Of a stretch of 38,253 nucleotides of DNA, positions 8,489-15,805 are shown one piece after another. The notes under the pieces are model-generated. The model saw only the letters and a list, made by a program, of their open reading frames with translations, did no database searches and was not told the DNA's origin. The DNA lies in the NCBI GenBank assembly GCA_016182965.1, contig JACPFM010000112.1:14853-53105 (forward strand), read 5' to 3'. Numbering within the stretch: the first letter of the stretch is position 1; every line of letters begins with the position of its first letter. Source of the stretch: Deltaproteobacteria bacterium. Its GTDB lineage: Bacteria; Myxococcota_A; Polyangia; Polyangiales; JADJMO01. The translations under genes and the position numbers were made by a program.

Positions 8489-10672
8489 ATGACCACGCAC
8501 GTCCTCGGCATCCGGCACCACGGCCCCGGCAGCGCGCGCAGCGTGCTCGCCGCGCTGGAGCGCCTGCGCCCCGACGCGCTGCTGGTCGAGGGCCCGCCCG
8601 ACGCCGACGACGCGATCGCCCTCGCCGGCGACGCGGCGATGAAGCCCCCGATCGCATTGCTCGTTTATGCATCCGAGGAGCCGCACCGGGCGGTGTTCTA
8701 CCCCTTCGCGCGGTTCTCGCCGGAGTGGGTGGCGATCCGCTGGGCGCTCGCGCGCGGGGTGCCGGTCCGGTTCATGGACCTGCCGATGGCCCATCAGCTG
8801 GTGGCCGGCGGCGTGCGCGAGGATCGCGCGTCGGGCGATCCTGGGCGCGACGATCCGATCGGCGCGCTCGGACGCGCGGCCGGCTACGAGGACGCCGAGG
8901 CCTGGTGGGAGCACCAGATCGAGCAGCGCCTGGATCCGAGCGGCGTGTTCGAGGCCATCCTCGAGGCGATGAGCGCCCTCCGCGAGGGCAAGGCCTCCGG
9001 CGACGAGGAGCACAAGCGCGAGGCCTCCATGCGGCGCATCCTCCGCAAGGCCGAGAAGGAGTTCGCGCACGTCGCCGTGGTGTGCGGCGCCTGGCACGCG
9101 CCGGCTCTCCTCGCCGACGTGAAGGCGAAGGACGACGACGCGCTGCTCAAGGGCCTGCCCAAGGCGAAGATCACCTCGACCTGGATCCCGTGGACCTCGT
9201 CGCGCCTCGCCTACCGCAGCGGCTACGGCGCCGGCGTCGGCTCGCCGGGGTTCTACGATGTGGTGTGGGAGGCTGGAGCGACCGCGCCCACGCGCTGGAT
9301 CGCGCGCGTCGCGCAGATGCTCCGCGCCGACGGGATCGACGCGTCGCCGGCCAGCGTCATCGAGGGCGTGCGCCTGGCCGAGGCGCTCGCGGCCATGCGC
9401 GACCGCGCGATCCCCGGGCTCGACGATCTGCGCGACGCGGTGCGCGCCACCTTGTGCGAGGGCGACGACGCGCGCCTGATGACCATCCGCGCGCGCCTCG
9501 AGGTCGGCGAGGAGCTCGGCGAGGTCGCCGAGGGCGCGCCGGCGGTGCCGCTGCAGCGCGATCTGGCGGCGCAGCAGAAGACGCTGCGCCTCAAGCCGTC
9601 GACCGAGATCAAGACGCTCGATCTCGATCTTCGGCAGGACTTCGACCGCGCGCGCAGCCGCCTGCTCCATCGTCTCTCGATCCTCGGCGTGCCGTGGGGC
9701 GTGCAGGAGGAGGCGGTCGGCAAGAGCGGGACGTTCCACGAGTACTGGAAGCTGCAGTTCGACCCGGAGCACGCGGTCGCCCTCGTCGAGGCGAACGTCT
9801 ACGGCAACACCATCGAGGCGGCGGCGATCGGCAAGGCCCGGCAGCGCCTCGACGAGACCGACGATCTCGCCGAGGTCACCGCGACGCTGAACGCCGCGGT
9901 GCTCGCCGATCTGCCCGCGGTCATCGAGCACGCGCTCTCCCGCGTGCAGGCGTTGTCGGCGCTGTCGTCCGACGTGGTACGGATGATGAACGCGCTGCCG
10001 TCGCTGGTGCGCGTGCTGCGCTGGGGCGACGTGCGCGAGACCGACGCGCGGCGCGTGCTGCCCATCGTCGAGGGGATGTTCGAGCGGATCGTCGTCGGCC
10101 TGCCCACCGCCTGCGCGTCGCTCGACGACGAGGCGGCCGTAAGGGTGCTCGAGGCCGCCGAGCAGACGCACGGCGCGGTGCTCCTGCTCGATCGCCCCGC
10201 AGACCGCGCCGACTGGATCGCCGCGCTGCTGTCGATCGTCGACCGTCCGCTGCACGGCCTGCTGCGCGGCGGCGCGCTCCGCCTGCTCCTCGAGCTGCGC
10301 GCGATCGACGGCGCGGCGCTCGGCCGTCGGGCGCGGCTCGCGCTCTCGCCCGCCGAGGAGCCCGCCACCGCCGCGTCCTGGCTCGAGGGGCTGTTGCGCG
10401 GGAGCGCGGTGCTGCTCCTCCACCAGGACGAGGTGTGGATCGCGCTCGACGCCTGGCTCGCCTCGCTGAACGCGGAGGTGTTCCAGGAGCTGCTCCCGCT
10501 GGTGCGCCGCGCGTTCTCGGCCTTCGAGCCGCCGGAGCGTCGCGCGATCGCCGAGCGGATCGCGCGCGGCGGCAAGCCGGTCGCGCGCGAAACGGAGGTG
10601 GCGCTCGATCTCGAGCGCGTCGCCCTGGTGAAGCCGATCCTCTCGCGGATCCTGGGGGTCTCGCTGTCATGA
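8489..10672 (+). CDS. DUF5682 family protein, possible EreA/ChaN/TraB-like hydrolase
   Basis: The 727-residue protein starts with LGIRHHGPGSARS (6-18), the diagnostic DUF5682 motif. GAGGAG at 8475-8480, 8 nt before the ATG, serves as SD; the 13-bp gap makes this the only non-overlapping junction between cassette genes. Residues 1-210 resemble the EreA/ChaN/TraB (TIKI) hydrolase superfamily in layout: G-x-R-H at 7-10, LLVEGPPDAD (E34), RFMDLP (94-99), KREASMRRIL (176-185) and VVCGAWH (H203). In that superfamily the two Gly-x-x-His motifs and the Glu make up the active site. The remaining 500 residues are helical with Leu/Ala/Arg repeats and no recognised domain. Assignment to DUF5682 is firm; the hydrolase idea is inference from motif order. 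Stop and next start overlap (ATGA). Confidence 0.87.
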   Translation: MTTHVLGIRHHGPGSARSVLAALERLRPDALLVEGPPDADDAIALAGDAAMKPPIALLVYASEEPHRAVFYPFARFSPEWVAIRWALARGVPVRFMDLPMAHQLVAGGVREDRASGDPGRDDPIGALGRAAGYEDAEAWWEHQIEQRLDPSGVFEAILEAMSALREGKASGDEEHKREASMRRILRKAEKEFAHVAVVCGAWHAPALLADVKAKDDDALLKGLPKAKITSTWIPWTSSRLAYRSGYGAGVGSPGFYDVVWEAGATAPTRWIARVAQMLRADGIDASPASVIEGVRLAEALAAMRDRAIPGLDDLRDAVRATLCEGDDARLMTIRARLEVGEELGEVAEGAPAVPLQRDLAAQQKTLRLKPSTEIKTLDLDLRQDFDRARSRLLHRLSILGVPWGVQEEAVGKSGTFHEYWKLQFDPEHAVALVEANVYGNTIEAAAIGKARQRLDETDDLAEVTATLNAAVLADLPAVIEHALSRVQALSALSSDVVRMMNALPSLVRVLRWGDVRETDARRVLPIVEGMFERIVVGLPTACASLDDEAAVRVLEAAEQTHGAVLLLDRPADRADWIAALLSIVDRPLHGLLRGGALRLLLELRAIDGAALGRRARLALSPAEEPATAASWLEGLLRGSAVLLLHQDEVWIALDAWLASLNAEVFQELLPLVRRAFSAFEPPERRAIAERIARGGKPVARETEVALDLERVALVKPILSRILGVSLS

Positions 10673-11805
10673 AGGATGAAGAGCGCCGGCGGCGTTGGCG
10701 CCTCGTGCTCGGCGGCGCGGCCGACGAGGAGCTCGGTCGCGCGTCGGGCACCGACGCCCACCTCGACGACGTGCTGTCGGCGCTCTACGACAGCGAGCGC
10801 CGCGCGGGCCTCGGGGCGTCCTCGCCCAACGTCGCCCGCTGGCTCGGAGACATCCGCACCTACTTCCCCTCGTCGGTCGTGCGGGTGATGCAGAACGACG
10901 CGCTCACCCGGCTCGGCCTCTCGCGGATGCTGCTCGAGCCGGAGATGCTCGCCGGCGTCGAGCCCGACGTGCACCTCGTCGCGACCCTGCTGTCGCTCGG
11001 GAAGGTCATCCCGGCGAAGACCAAGGACACCGCGCGCCGCGTCGTGCGCAAGGTCGTCGACGAACTGGATCGCAAGCTGCGTCAGGCCACCCTGTCGGCC
11101 GTGCGCGGCAGCCTCGATCGCTCGTCCCGCACCCGAAGGCCGCGCGCCGCGGAGATCGACTGGCACCGCACGATCCGCGCGAACCTCGGCACGTGGGATC
11201 GGGCGCGCGGCACGTTGATCGCCGAGCGCCTGATCGGCAGCGGCCGCAAGCGCAACGCCCTGCGCGACGTGGTCCTCTGCGTCGACCAGAGCGGATCGAT
11301 GGCGACCTCGGTCGTGTACGCGAGCGTCTTCGCGGCGGTGCTCGCCTCCCTCCGCGCGCTGCGCACGCGGCTCGTGGTGTTCGACACCGCGGTCGTCGAT
11401 CTGACCGAGCTGTTGAAGGATCCGGTCGATGTGCTCTTCGGCACCCAGCTCGGCGGCGGCACCGACATCAACCGCGCCCTGGCGTACTGCCAGTCGATCG
11501 TCACCCGCCCGACGCAGACGGTGCTGGTCTTGATCACCGACCTCTACGAGGGCGGGAACGCGCCCGAGATGCTCGCACGCGCCGCGGAGCTGGTGCGCGC
11601 CGGCGTGAACGTCGTGTGCCTCCTCGCGCTGAACGACAAGGGCGCGCCCGCCTACGACGCCGATCACGCCGCGCGCTTCGCGAGCCTCGGCATCCCCACG
11701 TTCGCGTGCACGCCCGATCTGTTCCCCGATCTGATGGCCGCCGCCCTCGCCCGCCGCGACCTGCGCGCGTGGGCGGCGCGCAACGAGGTGATCACGAAGC
11801 GGTGA
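10669..11805 (+). CDS. VWA domain protein, MoxR partner
   Basis: The ATG at 10669 overlaps the DUF5682 stop by 4 bp (ATGA), giving 378 residues although the frame is open far upstream. The C-terminal half is a von Willebrand A domain with an intact MIDAS metal site: DQSGSM (D206, S208, S210), GGGTD (T265) and ITDLYEGG (D291). The N-terminal 195 residues are helical and probably bind the other components. VWA proteins of this type pair with MoxR ATPases; the domain usually chelates Mg2+ and mediates partner or client binding. No signal peptide or transmembrane segment is visible, so the complex is expected to be cytoplasmic. This closes the five-gene cassette. The next gene, part of a possible toxin-antitoxin pair, starts 28 bp further on. 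Confidence 0.92.
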   Translation: MKDEERRRRWRLVLGGAADEELGRASGTDAHLDDVLSALYDSERRAGLGASSPNVARWLGDIRTYFPSSVVRVMQNDALTRLGLSRMLLEPEMLAGVEPDVHLVATLLSLGKVIPAKTKDTARRVVRKVVDELDRKLRQATLSAVRGSLDRSSRTRRPRAAEIDWHRTIRANLGTWDRARGTLIAERLIGSGRKRNALRDVVLCVDQSGSMATSVVYASVFAAVLASLRALRTRLVVFDTAVVDLTELLKDPVDVLFGTQLGGGTDINRALAYCQSIVTRPTQTVLVLITDLYEGGNAPEMLARAAELVRAGVNVVCLLALNDKGAPAYDADHAARFASLGIPTFACTPDLFPDLMAAALARRDLRAWAARNEVITKR

Positions 11806-11821
11806 GCGGCACGGCGAGTGC

Positions 11822-11827
11822 TACACT
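11822..11827 (+). promoter_or_regulatory. Putative -10 element TACACT for the toxin-antitoxin-like pair
   Basis: TACACT lies in the 28-bp gap after the VWA gene and ends 6 nt before the ATG at 11834, with no SD between. It suggests that the pair has its own promoter giving a leaderless message, separate from the upstream cassette. Confidence 0.42.
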
Positions 11828-11833
11828 CCGGCC

Positions 11834-12130
11834 ATGCGGCCGCTGACGGCGAATCTCTCCGAGCTCGACAAGCGGCCGTACTTCCTCTGGGACGAGGACA
11901 CGACCATCGCCGAGTTGCGCGCTGCGCTCGCCGGTCCTGACGTCGAGCTTCGCCGCCGCTTGCTCGGAAAGGTCCTCCGCGAAGCGCGCGACATCGACGT
12001 GTGGAGCTTCGTCACGCCCGAGGAGGTCGCGGCCGAGCTGCCGCACATCGAGCGGCGTCTCGGGCGTCGCGCCGCCTTCTGGCGTTTTCTGATCGATGGG
12101 TGGCGCGAAGATGGGCTCCTCGCCGGTTGA
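11834..12130 (+). CDS. Small protein paired with AbiEii-like toxin, putative antitoxin
   Basis: This is a 98-residue acidic and basic mixed protein with aromatic clusters: RPYFLWDEDTTIAELRAAL near the N-terminus, LREARDIDVWSFVTPEEV in the middle and RRAAFWRFLIDGW near the end. I do not recognise a named family, and no helix-turn-helix of the AbiEi type is obvious. Its reading frame overlaps the start of the nucleotidyltransferase gene by 35 bp (20 bp if the second ATG is used). This tight coupling is usual for antitoxin-toxin pairs, and the antitoxin role is inferred from it. Codon use matches the neighbours. It could instead be an adaptor or co-factor for the nucleotidyltransferase. Confidence 0.72.
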   Translation: MRPLTANLSELDKRPYFLWDEDTTIAELRAALAGPDVELRRRLLGKVLREARDIDVWSFVTPEEVAAELPHIERRLGRRAAFWRFLIDGWREDGLLAG

Positions 12131-12782
12131 CGCAAGCGAACGTCTCACGGCGTTGCAGCGCGATCTCCTGGCCGCGTTCTTCGCGCTCGATCGCGACTTC
12201 TTCCTGACCGGTGGCGCGGCGCTCGTCGGCTTCTGGATCGGCCACAGACACACGGACGATCTCGACCTGTTCACGCTCGACGACGAAGCCTTTGCCCGCG
12301 GTCCGCACGTGCTCGCCGCTGCCGCGGAGAGGGTCGGCGCGTCTTGGGCCGTTCGTCAGGATGCACCCGGCTTCCGTCGTTACGTGGTGACGCGAGGCGA
12401 GGAGACCATCGTCGTGGATCTGGTGCGCGAACGCGTCGCACAGCGCGTCGCTCACAAACCCGAGCGCGACGGTGTGCGCGTGGATCCGCCCGAGGAGATC
12501 CTCGCGAACAAGTTGACGACCTTGGTGGCGCGGCAGGAGGAGCGCGATCTCGTCGATGTATATGTCCTGGAGACGCGCTTCGGTTTGCGCGTGGAGGACG
12601 CCCTGGATGCCGCGCTCGCGAAGGACGGCGGCTGCACGCCGGCGACGCTCGCGTGGCTGCTTTCCCAGATCCGCATTCCTGCGACCATGAGACTTCCCGG
12701 GAACGTCGATCCGACGCAGCTCGCGGAGTGGCTCACGGAACTGGTGCGGAGGCTCCGGGCCGCCGCACATCCTGCGGGCTGA
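12096..12782 (+). CDS. AbiEii/AbiGii-family nucleotidyltransferase toxin
   Basis: The 228-residue product carries the AbiEii (DUF1814-like) nucleotidyltransferase core. FLTGGAALVGFWIGHRHTDD (36-55) contains the GG-x-A motif and the D54/D55/D57 metal-binding acidic cluster. A second acidic strand follows (TIVVDLVRE), then EEILANKLTTLVAR and EERDLVDVY, the conserved Lys and RD-x-x-D motifs of this family. Family members such as AbiEii and the MenT enzymes transfer nucleotides, for MenT onto tRNA, and block growth or phage infection. The catalytic residues appear intact. The start may be ATG 12096 or ATG 12111; both lie inside the preceding small gene. It ends 6 bp from a convergent lipoprotein gene. 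Activity as a toxin is inferred from the family. Confidence 0.82.
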   Translation: MGGAKMGSSPVDASERLTALQRDLLAAFFALDRDFFLTGGAALVGFWIGHRHTDDLDLFTLDDEAFARGPHVLAAAAERVGASWAVRQDAPGFRRYVVTRGEETIVVDLVRERVAQRVAHKPERDGVRVDPPEEILANKLTTLVARQEERDLVDVYVLETRFGLRVEDALDAALAKDGGCTPATLAWLLSQIRIPATMRLPGNVDPTQLAEWLTELVRRLRAAAHPAG

Positions 12783-12788
12783 GCCAGC

Positions 12789-13361
12789 TCACGGACAGCA
12801 GTAGAACTTCTCGACCGCCGACGCTCCCGATCCGTGCTCCACGCATCCGGTGGGCGGCGTCGCCCACGCGCCGGCGCCGGCCTGCGGGCATTGATAGCGC
12901 TTCGGCTTGCCGGCGACGCCGGTGCAGTCGGCGGAGCGATCCGGCTGCGCGACGCAGTCGTTGGTCGGACAGCAGTAGTTGTTGCCGAGCACGGTGCTGA
13001 CGCGCGTCTCGCGGCAACCGGTGAAGCCGGGCGGCGGTCCGCCGAAGCAGACGTACCCGTACGGCTGCCCGCACGACTCCGGGCACGACTCCGGCGACGC
13101 GCCGTAGCCGACGCAGGTCTCGCCGGCTCCGGTCTCGATCGAGCCTTCGCAGGTGACCGCGTCGCCCGTCGTGGACGTGTCCGGCGCCGCGTCCACCGGC
13201 GCGGTCGTGTCCGGTGCATCGGCGCCCACGTCGTGCCCACCGTCCTTTGCACCGGGCGGAGCAGCGTCGGCGCTACCGGAGGGCGTCGTGTCCTCCGAGG
13301 CGGCGCACGCGACGGAGAGCGAGACCGCGAGCGCGCAGAGGAAGTGGCGGGTGCGAGCCAT
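12789..13361 (-). CDS. Cys-rich lipoprotein with two repeated YCCP modules
   Basis: The frame is open beyond 13361, but the ATG there begins a signal peptide with a C-terminal lipobox-like SVAC (Cys19), so 190 residues are called. After the lipidated Cys comes a linker of about 50 residues rich in Asp, Ala, Pro and Thr. The rest has many cysteines arranged as two similar modules: YVCFGGPPPGFTGCRE ... NNYCCP and YQCPQAGAGAW ... EKFYCCP. Each probably forms disulfides outside the cytoplasm. I recognise no named family. Convergent with the AbiEii-like gene (6-bp gap). A TACGCT hexamer sits 9 nt upstream of the start. Confidence 0.8.
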   Translation of the reverse strand: MARTRHFLCALAVSLSVACAASEDTTPSGSADAAPPGAKDGGHDVGADAPDTTAPVDAAPDTSTTGDAVTCEGSIETGAGETCVGYGASPESCPESCGQPYGYVCFGGPPPGFTGCRETRVSTVLGNNYCCPTNDCVAQPDRSADCTGVAGKPKRYQCPQAGAGAWATPPTGCVEHGSGASAVEKFYCCP

Positions 13362-13370
13362 CGAGGCGCC

Positions 13371-13376
13371 AGCGTA
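13371..13376 (-). promoter_or_regulatory. Putative -10 element TACGCT for Cys-rich lipoprotein
   Basis: On the minus strand TACGCT ends 9 nt before the ATG at 13361 and there is no SD. This supports the chosen start and fits the near-leaderless pattern. Confidence 0.38.
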
Positions 13377-13562
13377 TCGCGGGTCGCATGATGCCCCGCT
13401 GCCGACCGGCGCCGATCGCCCGCCCCCGCGACATCCCTGTCGCAGCCAACGTGTCACCGTCGCTTCGCCGTCGGGAAAAGGTGACGCACCCGGGAAGGGC
13501 CGTACGCGCCCCGGCCGCGCGATTCGCCGCGATTTCCCGCATGTCCTCGACGACCCGGGGCC

Positions 13563-13578
13563 CGGCACGCCTGTTGCT
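13563..13578 (+). promoter_or_regulatory. Near-consensus sigma-54 (-24/-12) promoter
   Basis: CGGCACGCCTGTTGCT matches the sigma-54 consensus TGGCACG-N4-TTGCW at all specified positions except the first T. The GG (13564-13565) and GC (13576-13577) are exactly 10 bases apart, as RpoN requires. The expected start site is near 13589, 9 nt before the ATG at 13598. Transcription would run into the 55-residue ORF and the ureidoglycolate lyase gene, which suits nitrogen control. Activation would need an enhancer-binding protein, whose site I cannot identify. Confidence 0.6.
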
Positions 13579-13597
13579 TGACCGTCGTCTGGCCATC

Positions 13598-13765
13598 ATG
13601 GGCAGCCTCCGAGCACCCCGCAGCTTCGCCGAGCAGGCGTCGGGCTACGCGCCCGAGGAGCTGCAGTCGCTCGAGTCGGAGCTCGCGCGCCTCGACGTGC
13701 GAGAGCTGTTCGGCCGGCTCCCCATGGCGCTCGAAGAGCTGGCGCGCGAGCGCGAGGGCGCGTAA
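13598..13765 (+). CDS. Small hypothetical protein (55 residues)
   Basis: A short ORF starting at ATG 13598, nine bases after the predicted sigma-54 start site, ends 10 bp before the next gene. Codons are strongly G/C-ending, like real genes here. The sequence is largely charged and helical (APEELQSLESELARLDVREL), with no Cys and no signal peptide or membrane segment. I do not recognise a family. The position suggests co-transcription with the ureidoglycolate lyase gene; it might be a small regulator or partner. No SD is visible, so translation would depend on a short leader. Confidence 0.5.
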   Translation: MGSLRAPRSFAEQASGYAPEELQSLESELARLDVRELFGRLPMALEELAREREGA

Positions 13766-13775
13766 CAAGCCCGGC

Positions 13776-14276
13776 GTGCGCACCCTCGCCGCCCAGCCCC
13801 TCGACCGGACCGAGTACGCCCCCTACGGAGACGTCATCGAGGCGACCGAGGAGTGGCGCGCCGCCAACCAGGGCACCGCGCGCAAATCCGAGCGGCTCGC
13901 CCCGCTGGTCGATCGGCGCGCCGGCCGCGCGCGGCCGAACGTCTCGGTGTTCCGCTGTTCGCCGCGCCCGCTGCCGGTGCAGGTGGCCCTCCTCGAGAAG
14001 CACCCGGCCTCGACCCAGGTGTTCGTCCCGATGAACGCGCGGAGGTACCTCGTGGTCGTCTCGCTCGGCGACGAGGCCCCGGATCTCTCGACGATGCGCG
14101 CCTTCGTGGCCTCGGGCACGCAGGCGATCACCTACCGGCCCGGCGTCTGGCACCACCCGATGATCGCCCTCGACGCCGAGACCGACTTCGTGAGCCTGGT
14201 GTTCGAGGACGGGACGGAGCTCGATTGCGTCGAAGCCCCCCTCGACGCGGGGTCGCGCGTGGTCGTGACCGCCTGA
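13776..14276 (+). CDS. allA: Ureidoglycolate lyase (AllA family)
   Basis: The GTG at 13776 gives a 166-residue protein, the standard size for AllA, starting right at the family N-terminus (LAAQPLDRTEYAPYGDVIE). The cupin-like core is complete: STQVFVPMNARRYLVVVS, then a Gly-containing turn, TYRPGVWHHPMIAL (the conserved G-x-W-H-H-P motif), DFVSLVFEDGTELDC. AllA splits ureidoglycolate into glyoxylate and urea in purine and allantoin breakdown, releasing nitrogen. No other allantoin or urease genes are present in the window, so the pathway context is not visible. It lies 10 bp after the 55-residue ORF and downstream of a sigma-54-type promoter, consistent with nitrogen-regulated expression. Assignment rests on motifs; some AllA-like proteins have other substrates. 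Confidence 0.82.
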   Translation: MRTLAAQPLDRTEYAPYGDVIEATEEWRAANQGTARKSERLAPLVDRRAGRARPNVSVFRCSPRPLPVQVALLEKHPASTQVFVPMNARRYLVVVSLGDEAPDLSTMRAFVASGTQAITYRPGVWHHPMIALDAETDFVSLVFEDGTELDCVEAPLDAGSRVVVTA

Positions 14277-14313
14277 TTCGCCGGCGTCTTGCCCGGTCGC
14301 ACCGCCGTCCCCT

Positions 14314-14319
14314 TATGCT
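14314..14319 (+). promoter_or_regulatory. Putative -10 element TATGCT for cNMP-binding protein
   Basis: TATGCT ends 6 nt before the GTG at 14326, predicting a leaderless transcript. TTGCCC at 14289-14294 could be a weak -35, but its 19-bp spacer is long. Confidence 0.45.
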
Positions 14320-14325
14320 TCAGGG

Positions 14326-15786
14326 GTGACCCGCGAAGAAGTCCTGCAAGCGCTCTCCGCGTGGCTGCGCGCCGAGTTCGGCAAGGTCATCGCGGTGCGC
14401 GGGGTGCGGCGGGTGCGGCACGCCGCCGGCACCACCTGGATCGCGAAGCTCGTGGTCCCCGCGTCGACCGCCGACATCGCGGTGCGCGACCTCGAGATCG
14501 ACGAGGAGGGGAACGTCCAGGACCCGCTGACGATCGACGAGCTGATCGAGGCGGTCCAGAAGCCGCGCGTCGTCGAGGCGACCGAGACCGATCCCTTCGC
14601 CGACTCCGGCGATCTCGGCGATCTGATGGGCGGCTTCGACGACGAGGCGCCCAAGCAGGAGGACGATCTCGAGGCCCTCGATCACGACGCGCTCTACGCG
14701 CGCGCCGCGGGGCTCGCCGCGTCGACCGATCGGGCCTCCCTGAAGAAGGCGCGCGACCTGATGCCGCGCCTGCTCTCCGATCCCGACAAGCGCACCGCGG
14801 TCCTCGTGTGGATGGCGGTGGTGGAGCGCAAGCTCGACAACGTGCCGATCGCGCTGCAGCACCTCGAGGCGGCGGCGCGCGAGTTCGCCGATCGCTTCGA
14901 TCTGCCCGCGCTGCAGAAGCTCGCCGCGCTGACGCACGAGCTCATGGGCGACGAGGAGTACGGCAGGTCGACGATCAAGCGGCTCCTCGAGGAGAGCCGC
15001 GAGAAGATGCGCCCGGTCGCGAGCATCTTCGAGTGCCCGCAGTTCCTCGCGCTGGGCCCCGACGATCGCGACTTCCTCGGCGACAACCTGAAGCTGCGCG
15101 CGCTGAAGCCGGGCGAGGATCTGGTGCGCGAGGGGGAGCCGTCGCGCAACGTCTTCGTCATCAAGAGCGGCCTGATCGGCGTGCACCTCGAGCTCCCCGA
15201 GGGCGGCACGCGCCTCGTGCGCACCTGCTACCCCGGCTGGCTGCTCGGCGAGTCGAGCGTGCTGGTGCCCGACGATCCGCGCTGCACCGCCACCTTGCGG
15301 GCCGAGACCGAGACCGAGGTGTGGGTGATCGAGGCGTCGCTCCTCAAGCAGGTGCTCGGCGAGAACCCCGACGTCCGCTACCGCATCGAGGCGACCAAGC
15401 ACCTGCACCGAATCGACTCGTTCTTCTCGATGCACGAGAGCCTCGGCCAGCTCGAGGCGATCGTGCGCGACGAGCTGCTCGCGTGCATCCGGCGCATCTC
15501 CGCCATGGACGCGGACACGACGCTGATCTCCGCGAACGAGCCGCCGACGGTCGCCTGCCTGGTGATGAAGGGCGAGGTCGCCCTGCTCGAGGGCGAGAAG
15601 GTCGTCGGCACCGTCGGCGCCGATCGGTTCGTCGGCGTGCGCGACGCGATGCACGCCATCGCCCCTCCGGTCGCCGCCGTCGCGCGCCCCGGCAGCACCG
15701 TCGCGTTCTTCGACGCCGAGATGCTGCGCGCGCTCGGCGAGAAGAGCCCCGAGGCGGTCGTCGCGGTCCTCGAGCGCCTCGGTTGA
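14326..15786 (+). CDS. Tandem cyclic-nucleotide-binding-domain protein without output domain
   Basis: A 486-residue cytoplasmic protein. Residues 1-75 form an alpha/beta segment of unknown family; residues 75-125 are an acidic linker. Residues 125-230 are helical and TPR-like. Residues 235-355 are a cNMP-binding (Crp-type) beta-barrel: LVREGEPSRNVFVIKSG, then a phosphate-binding-cassette-like stretch GESSVLVPDDPRCTATLRA that keeps the Gly-Glu and the Arg. Residues 385-480 look like a second, degenerate barrel (SANEPPTVACLVMKGEVAL). No helix-turn-helix or catalytic domain is present, so it probably senses cAMP or cGMP, or acts as a scaffold, by protein contact. The start is GTG 14326, 6 nt after TATGCT. 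Downstream is a convergent small gene. Ligand binding is inferred. Confidence 0.78.
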   Translation: MTREEVLQALSAWLRAEFGKVIAVRGVRRVRHAAGTTWIAKLVVPASTADIAVRDLEIDEEGNVQDPLTIDELIEAVQKPRVVEATETDPFADSGDLGDLMGGFDDEAPKQEDDLEALDHDALYARAAGLAASTDRASLKKARDLMPRLLSDPDKRTAVLVWMAVVERKLDNVPIALQHLEAAAREFADRFDLPALQKLAALTHELMGDEEYGRSTIKRLLEESREKMRPVASIFECPQFLALGPDDRDFLGDNLKLRALKPGEDLVREGEPSRNVFVIKSGLIGVHLELPEGGTRLVRTCYPGWLLGESSVLVPDDPRCTATLRAETETEVWVIEASLLKQVLGENPDVRYRIEATKHLHRIDSFFSMHESLGQLEAIVRDELLACIRRISAMDADTTLISANEPPTVACLVMKGEVALLEGEKVVGTVGADRFVGVRDAMHAIAPPVAAVARPGSTVAFFDAEMLRALGEKSPEAVVAVLERLG

Positions 15787-15805
15787 TCACCGCGCCGACA
15801 CCGAC

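Noticed and set aside
5707..8511. 934-residue minus-strand ORF across DUF5691 and MoxR
   Set aside because: The antisense frame is open only because of high GC; the sequence has no motifs and is very Arg/Ser/Ala-rich, while the plus strand holds clear domain proteins.
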